From Polyangia bacterium (GTDB lineage: Bacteria; Myxococcota_A; Polyangia; Polyangiales; Polyangiaceae), in contig JAUILJ010000265.1 in the NCBI GenBank assembly GCA_030433055.1, forward strand, positions 1 through 8,945: a stretch of 8,945 nucleotides of DNA, written 5' to 3'. Below, piece by piece: positions 1 through 5,582 of the stretch. Numbering within the stretch: position 1 is the first letter of the stretch; every line of letters begins with the position of its first letter. The notes beneath the pieces are model-generated. The model searched no databases and was not told the DNA's origin. It was given only the letters and a program-made list of their open reading frames with translations. The translations under genes and the position numbers were made by a program.

Positions 1-70
1 ATGGCGCTGCGTGACTGGCGGCGGGTGAACGGGAGGGCGGTTCGCACACGAGGCTCGGCGCGGGGCTGCT
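1..70. repeat. Near-identical 70-bp copy of 642-711
   Basis: Positions 1-70 match 642-711 base for base except position 62 (G) against 703 (A), i.e. 69 of 70. The match stops after position 70/711. It begins at the window edge, so the repeat probably extends further left. This is far more similar than the two compound copies at 377-529 and 559-710 are to each other. It implies a recent duplication, gene conversion or a dispersed repeat family. Confidence 0.85.
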
Positions 71-376
71 CAGTCGTAGAGTACGGCGGCTTCCACGACC
101 CTCCAGGTTCGGGCTTGAAAGGGGTTCGCTATCGGTGTCTCCGTGGCGGTGCCTGGCGAGTCGCGGCCTGGGTTTGGAACAGTGGATACCGGACGGTTTC
201 ACCTTCTGACGAAGAGCCTCGTGAGGGCCCGCTGCGGGATCGGCCTGGTCAGGTCACGCTCACCCACTCTGCGCCCGAACCTTGCGGGCCGTTCCGCCGC
301 CTCCACAACTCCCTCGCTTTTCCCCAGGGTAAAGGTGCTCTGAGGCGCTCCAAGGCCGAGCCGTGCGGTGACTGCC

Positions 377-529
377 GAGTCGCTCAAAGACCCAGCCGTC
401 CGTTTCCTTGGGGCAATTTACGGCTCGCTCCGGCTTCGCCGATTGCTCAGGGAAGGACTCGCGGCGCTGCGAGGCTGGCGGGCGGGTGAGGTCTTGCCGG
501 TGCGTGCACAAGGCTCGGCGCGGGGCTGC
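377..529. repeat. Compound direct repeat, copy 1 (about 182-bp period)
   Basis: This segment aligns with 559-710 at an offset of 181-182 bp. Matching landmarks are GAGTCGCTCAAAGAC (377) with GAGGCTCTCTAAGAC (559), CGTCCGT (397 and 579), and GGCTCGCTCCGGCT with CGCCGATTGCT (422 and 604). Further matches are GGAAGGACTC followed by GGCGCTGCG, and a terminal AGGCTCGGCG (511 and 692). Each copy has a first half of type A (377-421 and upstream) and a second half of type B (422-511). The copies are diverged, with many substitutions and small indels, so the duplication is old. Confidence 0.75.
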
Positions 530-558
530 GCCCCATTGCCTCAGGGAGGAGGGTACTA

Positions 559-711
559 GAGGCTCTCTAAGACTGAGACGTCCGTCAGCTTGCGGCGGTA
601 CAAGGCTCGCTCCGGCTGCGCCGATTGCTTGGGAAGGACTCATGGCGCTGCGTGACTGGCGGCGGGTGAACGGGAGGGCGGTTCGCACACGAGGCTCGGC
701 GCAGGGCTGCT
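559..711. repeat. Compound direct repeat, copy 2, abutting the TetR gene
   Basis: This is the second copy of the compound repeat at 377-529. It ends at 710-711, only 3 bp before the first candidate start codon of the TetR gene (715). Its second part, 642-711, is also repeated almost exactly at 1-70. The promoter and leader of the TetR gene must therefore lie largely or wholly in repeat DNA. Confidence 0.75.
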
Positions 712-714
712 AGG

Positions 715-1320
715 ATGCCTTGGTTCATGACTCGCGATGGCAGGAGCAAGAGTCGACCAGGAGTCGATGAGCAGCGTCGGCTGATCCAGAAGGGCGCCGC
801 CGAGCTGTTCGCTGAGCGCGGATCTCGTAGCGTCAGCATCGCGCAGATCTGTGACCACGTGGGCGTGTCTCGTCCGACATTCTATCGCTGCTTCGCAGAC
901 AAGGACGCGCTCGTCGAGCAGCTCTACCGAGACGCCGTGCGCGGCCCCGTGGAGCTCAACATGCTCTCCTTGCTGCGCGAAGGCGGTGACGTAGAGGGCA
1001 CCCGGGCGGGACTCGAAAAGCTCGCGGACGAGATCTTTGCCAACGCCACGGACGCCGAGCTGGTGTTCGTGGAGTCGGGAGATCCAACGTCTCCCGCGTA
1101 CCAGATCGTGCAGCGGGCGTTCGATGGAGCAGCACGAGAGATCGAGGCCTGGTACGTCCGACGCGATCTGTGCGCCCCATCCCGTCCACTGCTCAAGGCC
1201 ACGATGGTTGCCGCGCAGTGGATCGTGCATGACGCAATCACTCGTGGCCTCACCCCCAAAGCCCGGCGCGAGGCCAAGACGGCACTCTGGGAGCTGGTGT
1301 CACGAGTCTTTCGCGACTGA
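715..1320 (+). CDS. TetR/AcrR-family transcriptional regulator
   Basis: A 201-residue protein of the usual TetR size. The N-terminal three-helix DNA-binding domain spans about residues 19-66: an amphipathic helix with GAAELFAERG (27-36), then the helix-turn-helix (37-62) containing SIAQICDHVGVSRPTFYRCF, then the typical DKDALVEQLY start of helix 4. The remaining residues are the helical ligand-binding and dimerisation domain, too variable to predict a ligand. The first ATG is at 715. An in-frame ATG at 727 is an alternative, with AGGA at 712-715 placed about 11 nt before it. The gene is convergent with, and overlaps by 21 bp, the EXPERA-like gene whose promoter carries a TetR-type palindrome, so that gene is its most likely target. 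No second copy of the palindrome is visible upstream of 715, so autoregulation through the same site is not apparent. The family call is firm; the target is inferred. Confidence 0.93.
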   Translation: MPWFMTRDGRSKSRPGVDEQRRLIQKGAAELFAERGSRSVSIAQICDHVGVSRPTFYRCFADKDALVEQLYRDAVRGPVELNMLSLLREGGDVEGTRAGLEKLADEIFANATDAELVFVESGDPTSPAYQIVQRAFDGAAREIEAWYVRRDLCAPSRPLLKATMVAAQWIVHDAITRGLTPKARREAKTALWELVSRVFRD

Positions 1321-2097
1321 GGCGCGCCCCAGGGCGTGAAGGCGTTGCTCGATCGCGAGCTCGGTGGCGACGTACATCGCGCAGAGCGCCGCGAAGCCGC
1401 CGTAGAACACGTAAGGGGTCTGGGTGAGTAGGAACTTGACCCAGAAGTCGTAAGGGCGTGGGCTGATGTGGGTCCAGCCGAGGTACCAGTCGGAGATCAC
1501 GTAGACCACCGTGACGTAGCAGACCCCCGCCATGCCAAACGCTCCGATCCAGTAGGCCCAAACCTTGTCGCGTTGCATGGCGAAGTAGGTCGGGATCAGG
1601 ACCAAGCCGGTGTGAATCGAACAGAACTCCACCGACAGCACCGTTTCGTTTCCGTTCAGGAAACGATTGTCGGCGATCCCGTAGCCCCAGAAGATCCAGA
1701 GGTACTCGAGACCCTGGTGAAAGCGATCCATCGGGATCGCGCGGCGCAGGATGTCGTCTTCGAGGTAGTACCAAGGCAGCTCCCAGAAGAGGACCGCGGT
1801 GATCGCCGTCAGCAGCCACCAGTTGATGAACGTGCGCGCCTTCGTCACTCGGGAGCGGGACTCGCCAGGCGCGTCCCAGAACGCGAAGAAGGGCCCGTGA
1901 TACGCGAGGACGACGCAAAGGAACGCGACGTCGTCCGTCGGATGCTGGGGTAAAAGCCCAAGGAGAACCCCGACGTAGCCGACTAGCCCTTGGAAGACGA
2001 ACAGCAGGTTCGCGACCGCGAAGGCGACGTGGCGCGGCTTGATGCCTGGACGTGTGGCGGATGTGGGGGCGAGCAGGGATTGAACGTTCGACGTCAT
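1300..2097 (-). CDS. EBP/EXPERA-like polytopic membrane protein (putative sterol-isomerase-family)
   Basis: The chosen product has 265 residues and starts at the ATG at 2097, which has GGAG six bases upstream. An in-frame ATG at 2115 and a longer upstream reading would run into the operator palindrome. Hydrophobic segments lie at about 24-50, 57-75, 89-112, 152-174, 180-203 and 218-245. From 106 to 157 it follows the pattern I recall for human emopamil-binding protein: a membrane Glu (E106) followed by WYYLEDD, then D143-x-R145, then a second membrane Glu (E157) with Ser160 where EBP has Thr. The D-x-R to E spacing (15 residues) is the same as in EBP. An aromatic FW near 218 precedes the last helix. 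The catalytic His of EBP (H76) seems replaced by Val102. EBP isomerises the sterol delta8 bond, while relatives such as TMEM97 and TM6SF bind or handle lipids. Family membership is from remembered sequence; the function is inferred and the lost His makes the same chemistry uncertain. Confidence 0.6.
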   Translation of the reverse strand: MTSNVQSLLAPTSATRPGIKPRHVAFAVANLLFVFQGLVGYVGVLLGLLPQHPTDDVAFLCVVLAYHGPFFAFWDAPGESRSRVTKARTFINWWLLTAITAVLFWELPWYYLEDDILRRAIPMDRFHQGLEYLWIFWGYGIADNRFLNGNETVLSVEFCSIHTGLVLIPTYFAMQRDKVWAYWIGAFGMAGVCYVTVVYVISDWYLGWTHISPRPYDFWVKFLLTQTPYVFYGGFAALCAMYVATELAIEQRLHALGRASVAKDS

Positions 2098-2103
2098 GAG
2101 CGG

Positions 2104-2107
2104 CTCC
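2104..2107 (-). promoter_or_regulatory. Ribosome binding site deciding the EXPERA-like gene start
   Basis: On the minus strand GGAG lies six bases before the ATG at 2097. The other in-frame ATG, at 2115, would place its ribosome site inside the operator palindrome and has no purine-rich box. This supports the shorter 265-residue product. Confidence 0.6.
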
Positions 2108-2114
2108 GCGGCCA

Positions 2115-2138
2115 TAATCTTACATACATGTAAGATTA
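2115..2138. promoter_or_regulatory. TetR-type operator palindrome (11-2-11)
   Basis: Two perfect 11-base arms, TAATCTTACAT and ATGTAAGATTA, flank an AC spacer. The AT-rich site is conspicuous in such GC-rich DNA. Its length and dyad symmetry fit a binding site for a TetR-family dimer or pair of dimers. It starts 18 bp before the ATG of the EXPERA-like gene and covers the predicted -10 box, a typical place for repression. The only regulator gene in view is the TetR gene at 715-1320. The palindrome is seen directly; the partner is inferred. Confidence 0.75.
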
Positions 2139-2144
2139 GATCAA
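2117..2144 (-). promoter_or_regulatory. Candidate sigma70-type promoter of the EXPERA-like gene
   Basis: Reading the minus strand, TTGATC (2144-2139) is a 4/6 match to the -35 consensus. After a 16-base spacer, TAAGAT (2122-2117) is a 4/6 match to the -10 consensus. The -10 box and most of the spacer lie within the palindrome at 2115-2138, so an occupied operator would exclude RNA polymerase. Transcription would start near 2108-2110, giving a very short leader that still contains the GGAG box. Confidence 0.4.
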
Positions 2145-2157
2145 GGCTCAGATAGGG

Positions 2158-2203
2158 CAGGTGCCGGACCCCGGAAGTTAGCCGGGAGGGAAGCGCGCAC
2201 CTG
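2158..2203. other. Inverted repeat in the intergenic gap (possible structured leader)
   Basis: CAGGTGC at 2158-2164 is complementary to GCACCTG at 2197-2203. Inside it, CCCGG (2170-2174) pairs with CCGGG (2182-2186) around a 7-base loop. The whole could form a two-part hairpin upstream of the secreted-protein gene at 2289, or part of a divergent promoter region. No U-tract follows on either strand, so it is not an intrinsic terminator. In GC-rich DNA such pairing can arise by chance. Confidence 0.3.
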
Positions 2204-2288
2204 GTGCTCCGGAGTCGTATTCTAGTCCATTGCGACCGCACGGAAACGTGGCGGTTGCCGCTGCCACGGATCCCGCGCACACTGAGGC

Positions 2289-2951
2289 ATGCTTCGTTGG
2301 ACTTCTTTGCTTCTACTGGCCGCCGCTTCGCCGGCCTGCGCGATCCCCATGCAGAGCCCGTCGGCGCACCCGGTGAGCGCACCGGACCGGCTGGAGCTGG
2401 GGTTCGAAACCGGACTCCAGGTCACGAACTGCGACGGGTGCCGCCCAGGTGGTCGAGTCCGAGCCACCGGGTTTTACCGCACGGCACCGAGCATCCCGAT
2501 CGCTCTCGGAGCTGGGATCGAGCACGCGCGCTTTCGCCATACGCATGACGAGCGGTACGACACCTCCGACCCGCTCACGAGTCAGGTGCAGCAAACCTCG
2601 CTCCAGCTCCTGGCGCGCTACTACTTGTGGTCCGAGCCGCTGGGCTCGACGATCAACAGCGGTGAAGGCTGGATCGATCTGGGCGTAGGCTACGACGGCC
2701 TGAGCAGTGACCGCAGCGCGCCCGAACGAGACTGCGAACGAAACGCCGCGCAGCTGGTGGGTGGCGCGGGTGGCGGCTATCGGCTCGCCCACAATGCGCT
2801 GATCGGGGTGCAGGCGGGCTTCGCTGGCCGGCTCTGGTTTCCTTCGCGTGGGGAGGCCGACGTCGGCTACTTCACACCCTCTTGCCGTTCAATCCCCGAG
2901 CAAATGAACGGCACCACCCATCTCAGCCTGCTGAGCCGCATCTCGTTCTAG
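2289..2951 (+). CDS. Secreted, probably outer-membrane beta-barrel-like protein of unknown function
   Basis: A 220-residue protein with a clear Sec signal peptide: M-L-R, then the hydrophobic run SLLLLAAASPA. Likely signal peptidase I cleavage is after ACA (residue 18). Cys17 is not in a classical lipobox, so a lipoprotein is less likely. The mature part is rich in Gly, aromatic and alternating polar/apolar residues, for example LGAGIEHARFRH, LQLLARYYLW, WIDLGVGYDG and ALIGVQAGFAGRLWF. It ends in LLSRISF, and a C-terminal Phe is typical of outer-membrane barrel proteins. Four cysteines (48, 51, 149, 199) could form disulfides. The start at 2289 is the first ATG and encodes the signal peptide directly, although the AGG box is unusually close. 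The gene is convergent with the VOC gene, 45 bp away, and divergent from the EXPERA-like gene. I do not recognise a specific family; an eight-stranded small barrel is possible. Confidence 0.72.
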   Translation: MLRWTSLLLLAAASPACAIPMQSPSAHPVSAPDRLELGFETGLQVTNCDGCRPGGRVRATGFYRTAPSIPIALGAGIEHARFRHTHDERYDTSDPLTSQVQQTSLQLLARYYLWSEPLGSTINSGEGWIDLGVGYDGLSSDRSAPERDCERNAAQLVGGAGGGYRLAHNALIGVQAGFAGRLWFPSRGEADVGYFTPSCRSIPEQMNGTTHLSLLSRISF

Positions 2952-2996
2952 GTCCTCATCCACCCTGCGGGCACAGATGCAGGCACGCCTCTGGCG

Positions 2997-3377
2997 CTAG
3001 ACGTTGGAGAACGCCGTGAGCGACAGGGTGTTTCCGTCTGGATCTTCGAACCAGGCGACTTCGGTGCCGTCCGGGGTGGTCCACACGTCGAAGGCGTCCT
3101 GTTCGAAGAACTCGTAGCGCTTGAACTTGACGCCCTTGGCGCGTAGCTCGTCGATCAAGGGGCGGATCTCGTTGACTCTCCAGCCCAGCGCCGTGAACGG
3201 GTGGGGCGTGAAGGCTTGCGCCTTCTGGATTCGCAACATGGTGTCTCCAGCTTGAAACACCATCGCGAAGGCTTCGTCCGCGACCAGGGTGAGGCCCAGG
3301 GTGTCTCGGTAGAACGCCTTGCTGCGCTCAGAGTCGGTGGTGGCGACGAAGGCGATCAGAGGTTGGTTCTGCAGCAT
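2997..3377 (-). CDS. VOC-superfamily (glyoxalase/bleomycin-resistance fold) protein
   Basis: A 126-residue protein from the ATG at 3377. A GTG at 3416 would add 13 residues that do not look like the family. It shows the two beta-alpha-beta-beta-beta modules of the vicinal oxygen chelate fold: first module about 7-50 with LIAFVATTDSERSKAFYRDTLG, second about 62-122 ending in the signature FEDPDGNTLSL (110-120). His59 and the acidic residues E106 and E111 are possible metal ligands, but I cannot assign the set with confidence. Known relatives include lactoylglutathione lyase, extradiol dioxygenases and antibiotic-binding proteins; single-domain members like this are mostly uncharacterised. It lies 44 bp downstream of the lipoprotein gene on the same strand, so the two may be co-transcribed. 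The superfamily is secure; the substrate is unknown. Confidence 0.9.
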   Translation of the reverse strand: MLQNQPLIAFVATTDSERSKAFYRDTLGLTLVADEAFAMVFQAGDTMLRIQKAQAFTPHPFTALGWRVNEIRPLIDELRAKGVKFKRYEFFEQDAFDVWTTPDGTEVAWFEDPDGNTLSLTAFSNV

Positions 3378-3421
3378 GGCCACTGGTACCCAGAGACTCG
3401 CGTGGTGACAACGCACCCGGC

Positions 3422-4093
3422 TCAGTCATGATTGTTGCTCATATCAGCGCCTGGAACGGGCTGAGTCCGTGCTGGGGGTGCGGAGACCTTCGGCGCAAAG
3501 CGTTTGATCTTCGGGGGCTTGCCGGGGTCCTCGGGCGATGGGGCGGCCAGCGCGCCATCCCGCCCGATCAGTCCGTCACGCAGACTCAAGCTGCCTGTTC
3601 GGCGCCGCTCGTCGCGTTCCGCGGCGCCCTTGCGACGCTGCCGCTGAACCAAGGCCACCTGGCGGCGGCGCTGCTCTGCGGCGCGCCTCCCCCCCTGGGC
3701 CCGGGCTTGCCCCGACTCCCGGGCAGGTTCTGCCTCCGCACTGATTGTAGCCGGCATGGGAGCTTGGCAACGGATCACCATCACGTGACTCTCCCGGCGC
3801 TCCTGGCGGGTGTCGCGTTCGTGAGAGTCCTCGCCACCGAACAAGCTGAGGAGGTCGACCGTCACCTCCAAGCCATTGGGTCGGTACTCTTCGCCGGAGG
3901 AGAGCACCACGTACCCTTCCTCGCACACGTCAGCCGCCTCGGATGCGCACCCCGCCGCTGTCTTGCACACCACCTCATAGGCAGGCGCGCCGGGCTGACT
4001 GAGCTCCGGGCGAAGATGAGCACTGGAAAAGCCGCAGCCAACGACACCCAACGCGAGCACACCGAACCCGACCGAACCTCTCAAGCCAAACAT
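3422..4093 (-). CDS. Lipoprotein with a four-cysteine domain and basic, proline-rich tail
   Basis: The chosen start at 4093 gives 223 residues opening with a lipoprotein signal, FGLRGSVGFGVLALGVVGC. The lipobox is VVGC and the lipidated residue Cys20. Upstream in-frame codons would place this signal internally. The exported part has a compact domain at about 38-112 with cysteines 43, 49, 57 and 109, enclosing CEEGYVVLSSGEEY. The C-x5-C-x7-C-x2-GY arrangement suggests disulfides. A low-complexity Arg/Gln/Glu-rich stretch follows at about 120-160, probably a charged helix, then a Lys/Pro-rich tail containing PPKIKRFAPK. It is likely anchored in a periplasm-facing membrane leaflet, with the basic tail free to contact peptidoglycan or anionic partners (inference). 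It lies between the HEAT-like gene (241 bp upstream) and the VOC gene (44 bp downstream). No known function is recognised. Confidence 0.75.
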   Translation of the reverse strand: MFGLRGSVGFGVLALGVVGCGFSSAHLRPELSQPGAPAYEVVCKTAAGCASEAADVCEEGYVVLSSGEEYRPNGLEVTVDLLSLFGGEDSHERDTRQERRESHVMVIRCQAPMPATISAEAEPARESGQARAQGGRRAAEQRRRQVALVQRQRRKGAAERDERRRTGSLSLRDGLIGRDGALAAPSPEDPGKPPKIKRFAPKVSAPPARTQPVPGADMSNNHD

Positions 4094-4211
4094 GTCCGCT
4101 GTACTGGCAAGCTCCGTGCCGAGGCACCTTCGCGCTATCCGCGCGGTTACATCGTGATCCAGCCGCGTGACCGAGACGGACGGTTCACGACCAGTGCCCT
4201 GACAGCACACT

Positions 4212-4256
4212 CTCGCGTTTCATGCCGCTCGGCGAACGCGAGCGCCGTGAAGCGGC
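4212..4256. other. Nested inverted repeats, potential pseudoknot
   Basis: Stem B pairs GCCGCT (4224-4229) with AGCGGC (4251-4256) and CGGCG (4230-4234) with CGCCG (4243-4247), leaving a 3-base bulge (4248-4250). Its 8-base loop AACGCGAG (4235-4242) is exactly complementary to CTCGCGTT at 4212-4219 (stem A). The two stems either compete or combine as an H-type pseudoknot. The element lies in the 241-bp gap between the HEAT-like gene and the lipoprotein gene, so it would be in the leader of the lipoprotein mRNA or at the 3' end of the HEAT-like transcript. No U-tract follows, so it is not a standard terminator. The pairing is seen; a role is inferred. Confidence 0.45.
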
Positions 4257-4334
4257 CTGCCTTATCGATTCCCTACGGCAATTCCGGCGAGCGCGGGCCT
4301 GACGGCGCGCGTGTTGCTCGGCCGCGGGCTGCGC

Positions 4335-5528
4335 TCACCGCGTGCCGCGTGATTTGTTGGGGGCCGTTCGGGCGACCCAGTGCTCGAGAGCTTCACGCAA
4401 GTCGGCACCCAAGTCCTGATTCAGCTCCTCGACGAGGTGACGATGAGCCTGGTCACCGACCTCGTCAACCTCGATCAAGAGCCTGAGCGCATCGTCGTGG
4501 CGCTGCGGATCCGCAAGCCACGGCAGCACGTCGTCGGCGATCCAGCATCCGCGTGGCCCGAACAGGTGCCTCGCGGGACCACGCAACCGATCGAGGTGCT
4601 CCCCGGAGCGGGCCAGCTCACGTAGCTCGTCGAATAGCTCGCCCGTGAGCTCCCTGAGGAGGCCCACTTCCTCCAGGCTACTCGCGACTTGCCCCGCGCG
4701 CAGGCGCGGGCGATGCGCGGCTGCCAGCTCCTTCAGCGCTCTCGAGCGCAGGTAGCGCACCGTCCCACAGGGCGCATCGAGCACGCGGAGCGCGAGCTTC
4801 CTCAGCTCGACCGAGCGCGCCGCGAGCGCGACCAAGAACAGGTCTTCAGCGAGCGGGTTCGGGATGTAGTCCAGGTGGCGAAACGTCGAGACCATCGCCT
4901 CGAGCTCGGGCGTGGGCGCGACATCGTCGGGCGCCTCCACCAGGCGCCGGACCCAGGGCGTCGGATCCGGAGGAGCCGGTCGCAGTCGCCGAAGCAGCAC
5001 CTGAGCGCTCTCGCGCTCGTTCTCTTTCACCCCTTGCGCGAGCTCCGTCGCGTGCTCGAACGACGCCTCGTCGCGCTGGCGTTTACCCGCCAGCACGTCC
5101 TGCTCGAGCTCCACGAGGCGCCTGGCTCGTGTGCTCAGGTAGCCCTTGAGCGCCTCGACTGCTTCGGTTTCCAGCTCGTGAGCGTGACGCAGGGCGATGT
5201 GGATGAGTGGCACCCGGGCCCGCTTCTCCGAGCCTGCCAACGCCATCAAGGCTTCGAGCGCGCTCACCCCCAGGCGCTCGAAGCCACGCTCGGCGTACTC
5301 CCCAACCGTCCCGGCGTAGCCTTGGGCAGGTCCTGTTCCCCAGGGATCCGTGGACTGCGGGACGTAGTCGGGATCGGTGGTGCGGTCACCAAATGAGGTG
5401 ATGAGCGCGCGCAAGTGCGCGACCGAGCGGGTCCCTGAACCGAGGATGGTCTCGACCGCTTCGAAGCGCTTGCTGGCAAGCGGAGAGCGCAGGTCACTCA
5501 ACGCCTGGCGCAGCTCATCGTCAGCCAT
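4335..5528 (-). CDS. Predicted all-alpha, HEAT-like repeat protein of unknown function
   Basis: A 397-residue protein from the ATG at 5528. An in-frame ATG at 5567 would add 13 residues, but their codons have poor G/C at third positions, unlike the body of the gene. The sequence has no signal peptide or membrane segment, so it is probably cytoplasmic. It consists of successive amphipathic helices rich in Leu, Ala, Arg and Glu, with helix pairs suggestive of HEAT/ARM-like solenoids: SPLASKRFEAVETILG near the N-terminus, then GVSALEALMALAG, then ARSVELRKLALRVLDA in the second half. A non-helical insert with DPDYVPQSTDPWGTGP lies near residues 54-70. No catalytic motif is seen. It starts 54 bp from the divergent TPR-like gene. 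A scaffold or partner-binding role is plausible but unproven. Confidence 0.7.
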   Translation of the reverse strand: MADDELRQALSDLRSPLASKRFEAVETILGSGTRSVAHLRALITSFGDRTTDPDYVPQSTDPWGTGPAQGYAGTVGEYAERGFERLGVSALEALMALAGSEKRARVPLIHIALRHAHELETEAVEALKGYLSTRARRLVELEQDVLAGKRQRDEASFEHATELAQGVKENERESAQVLLRRLRPAPPDPTPWVRRLVEAPDDVAPTPELEAMVSTFRHLDYIPNPLAEDLFLVALAARSVELRKLALRVLDAPCGTVRYLRSRALKELAAAHRPRLRAGQVASSLEEVGLLRELTGELFDELRELARSGEHLDRLRGPARHLFGPRGCWIADDVLPWLADPQRHDDALRLLIEVDEVGDQAHRHLVEELNQDLGADLREALEHWVARTAPNKSRGTR

Positions 5529-5582
5529 GGAGACCAAGCCTAGCCCGCCAAGTGGGCCAGAAGCCATGCTACTCTCGGAGCC
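5529..5582. promoter_or_regulatory. Short divergent intergenic region between HEAT-like and TPR-like genes
   Basis: Only 54 bp separate the two start codons, so the promoters must overlap each other or extend into the opposing reading frames. GGAG at 5577-5580 precedes the GTG start of the TPR-like gene by two bases, closer than usual. No clear -10/-35 pair or palindrome is visible. Such a compact divergent arrangement often means joint control. Confidence 0.35.

Larger units (their letters stand above)
1..711. other. Repeat-rich intergenic region without a credible gene
   Basis: This stretch is open in several frames on both strands. The predicted peptides are Arg/Ser/Pro/Gly-rich, look like no protein family I recognise, and share segments only because the DNA itself is repeated. 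It holds imperfect direct repeats, listed separately, in which the hexamer GGCTCG recurs at 52, 422, 512, 604 and 693. The last three intervals are 90, 92 and 89 bp. Positions about 71-370 show no clear repeat, promoter, tRNA or structured RNA that I can recognise. The region must contain the promoter of the TetR gene at 715, but I cannot pick out convincing -35/-10 boxes. Confidence 0.7.

Noticed and set aside
1..489. Open frame on the plus strand across the repeat region
   Set aside because: Arg/Gly-rich, no start context, and its sequence simply follows the DNA repeats. Frames on both strands are equally open, as expected in GC-rich non-coding DNA.
260..688. 142-residue open frame on the minus strand in the repeat region
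   Set aside because: It contains repeated RHESFP/RRESFP-type segments created by the DNA repeats, with no recognisable domain, and it overlaps non-coding repeats throughout.
2098..2382. N-terminal extension of the EXPERA-like protein
   Set aside because: The extension would run through the operator and promoter, has no hydrophobic or conserved character, and a good GGAG box sits before the ATG at 2097.
2952..2996. Possible bidirectional terminator between the secreted-protein and VOC genes
   Set aside because: Only a very weak CTGC...GCAG pairing and no T-tract on either strand.
3428..4486. 352-residue open frame on the plus strand
   Set aside because: It is the antisense shadow of the lipoprotein gene. 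The minus-strand frame has a signal peptide and lipobox; this one has no family likeness.
4689..5396. 235-residue open frame on the plus strand
   Set aside because: Shadow of the HEAT-like gene; Arg/His/Gln-rich composition typical of an antisense frame in GC-rich DNA.
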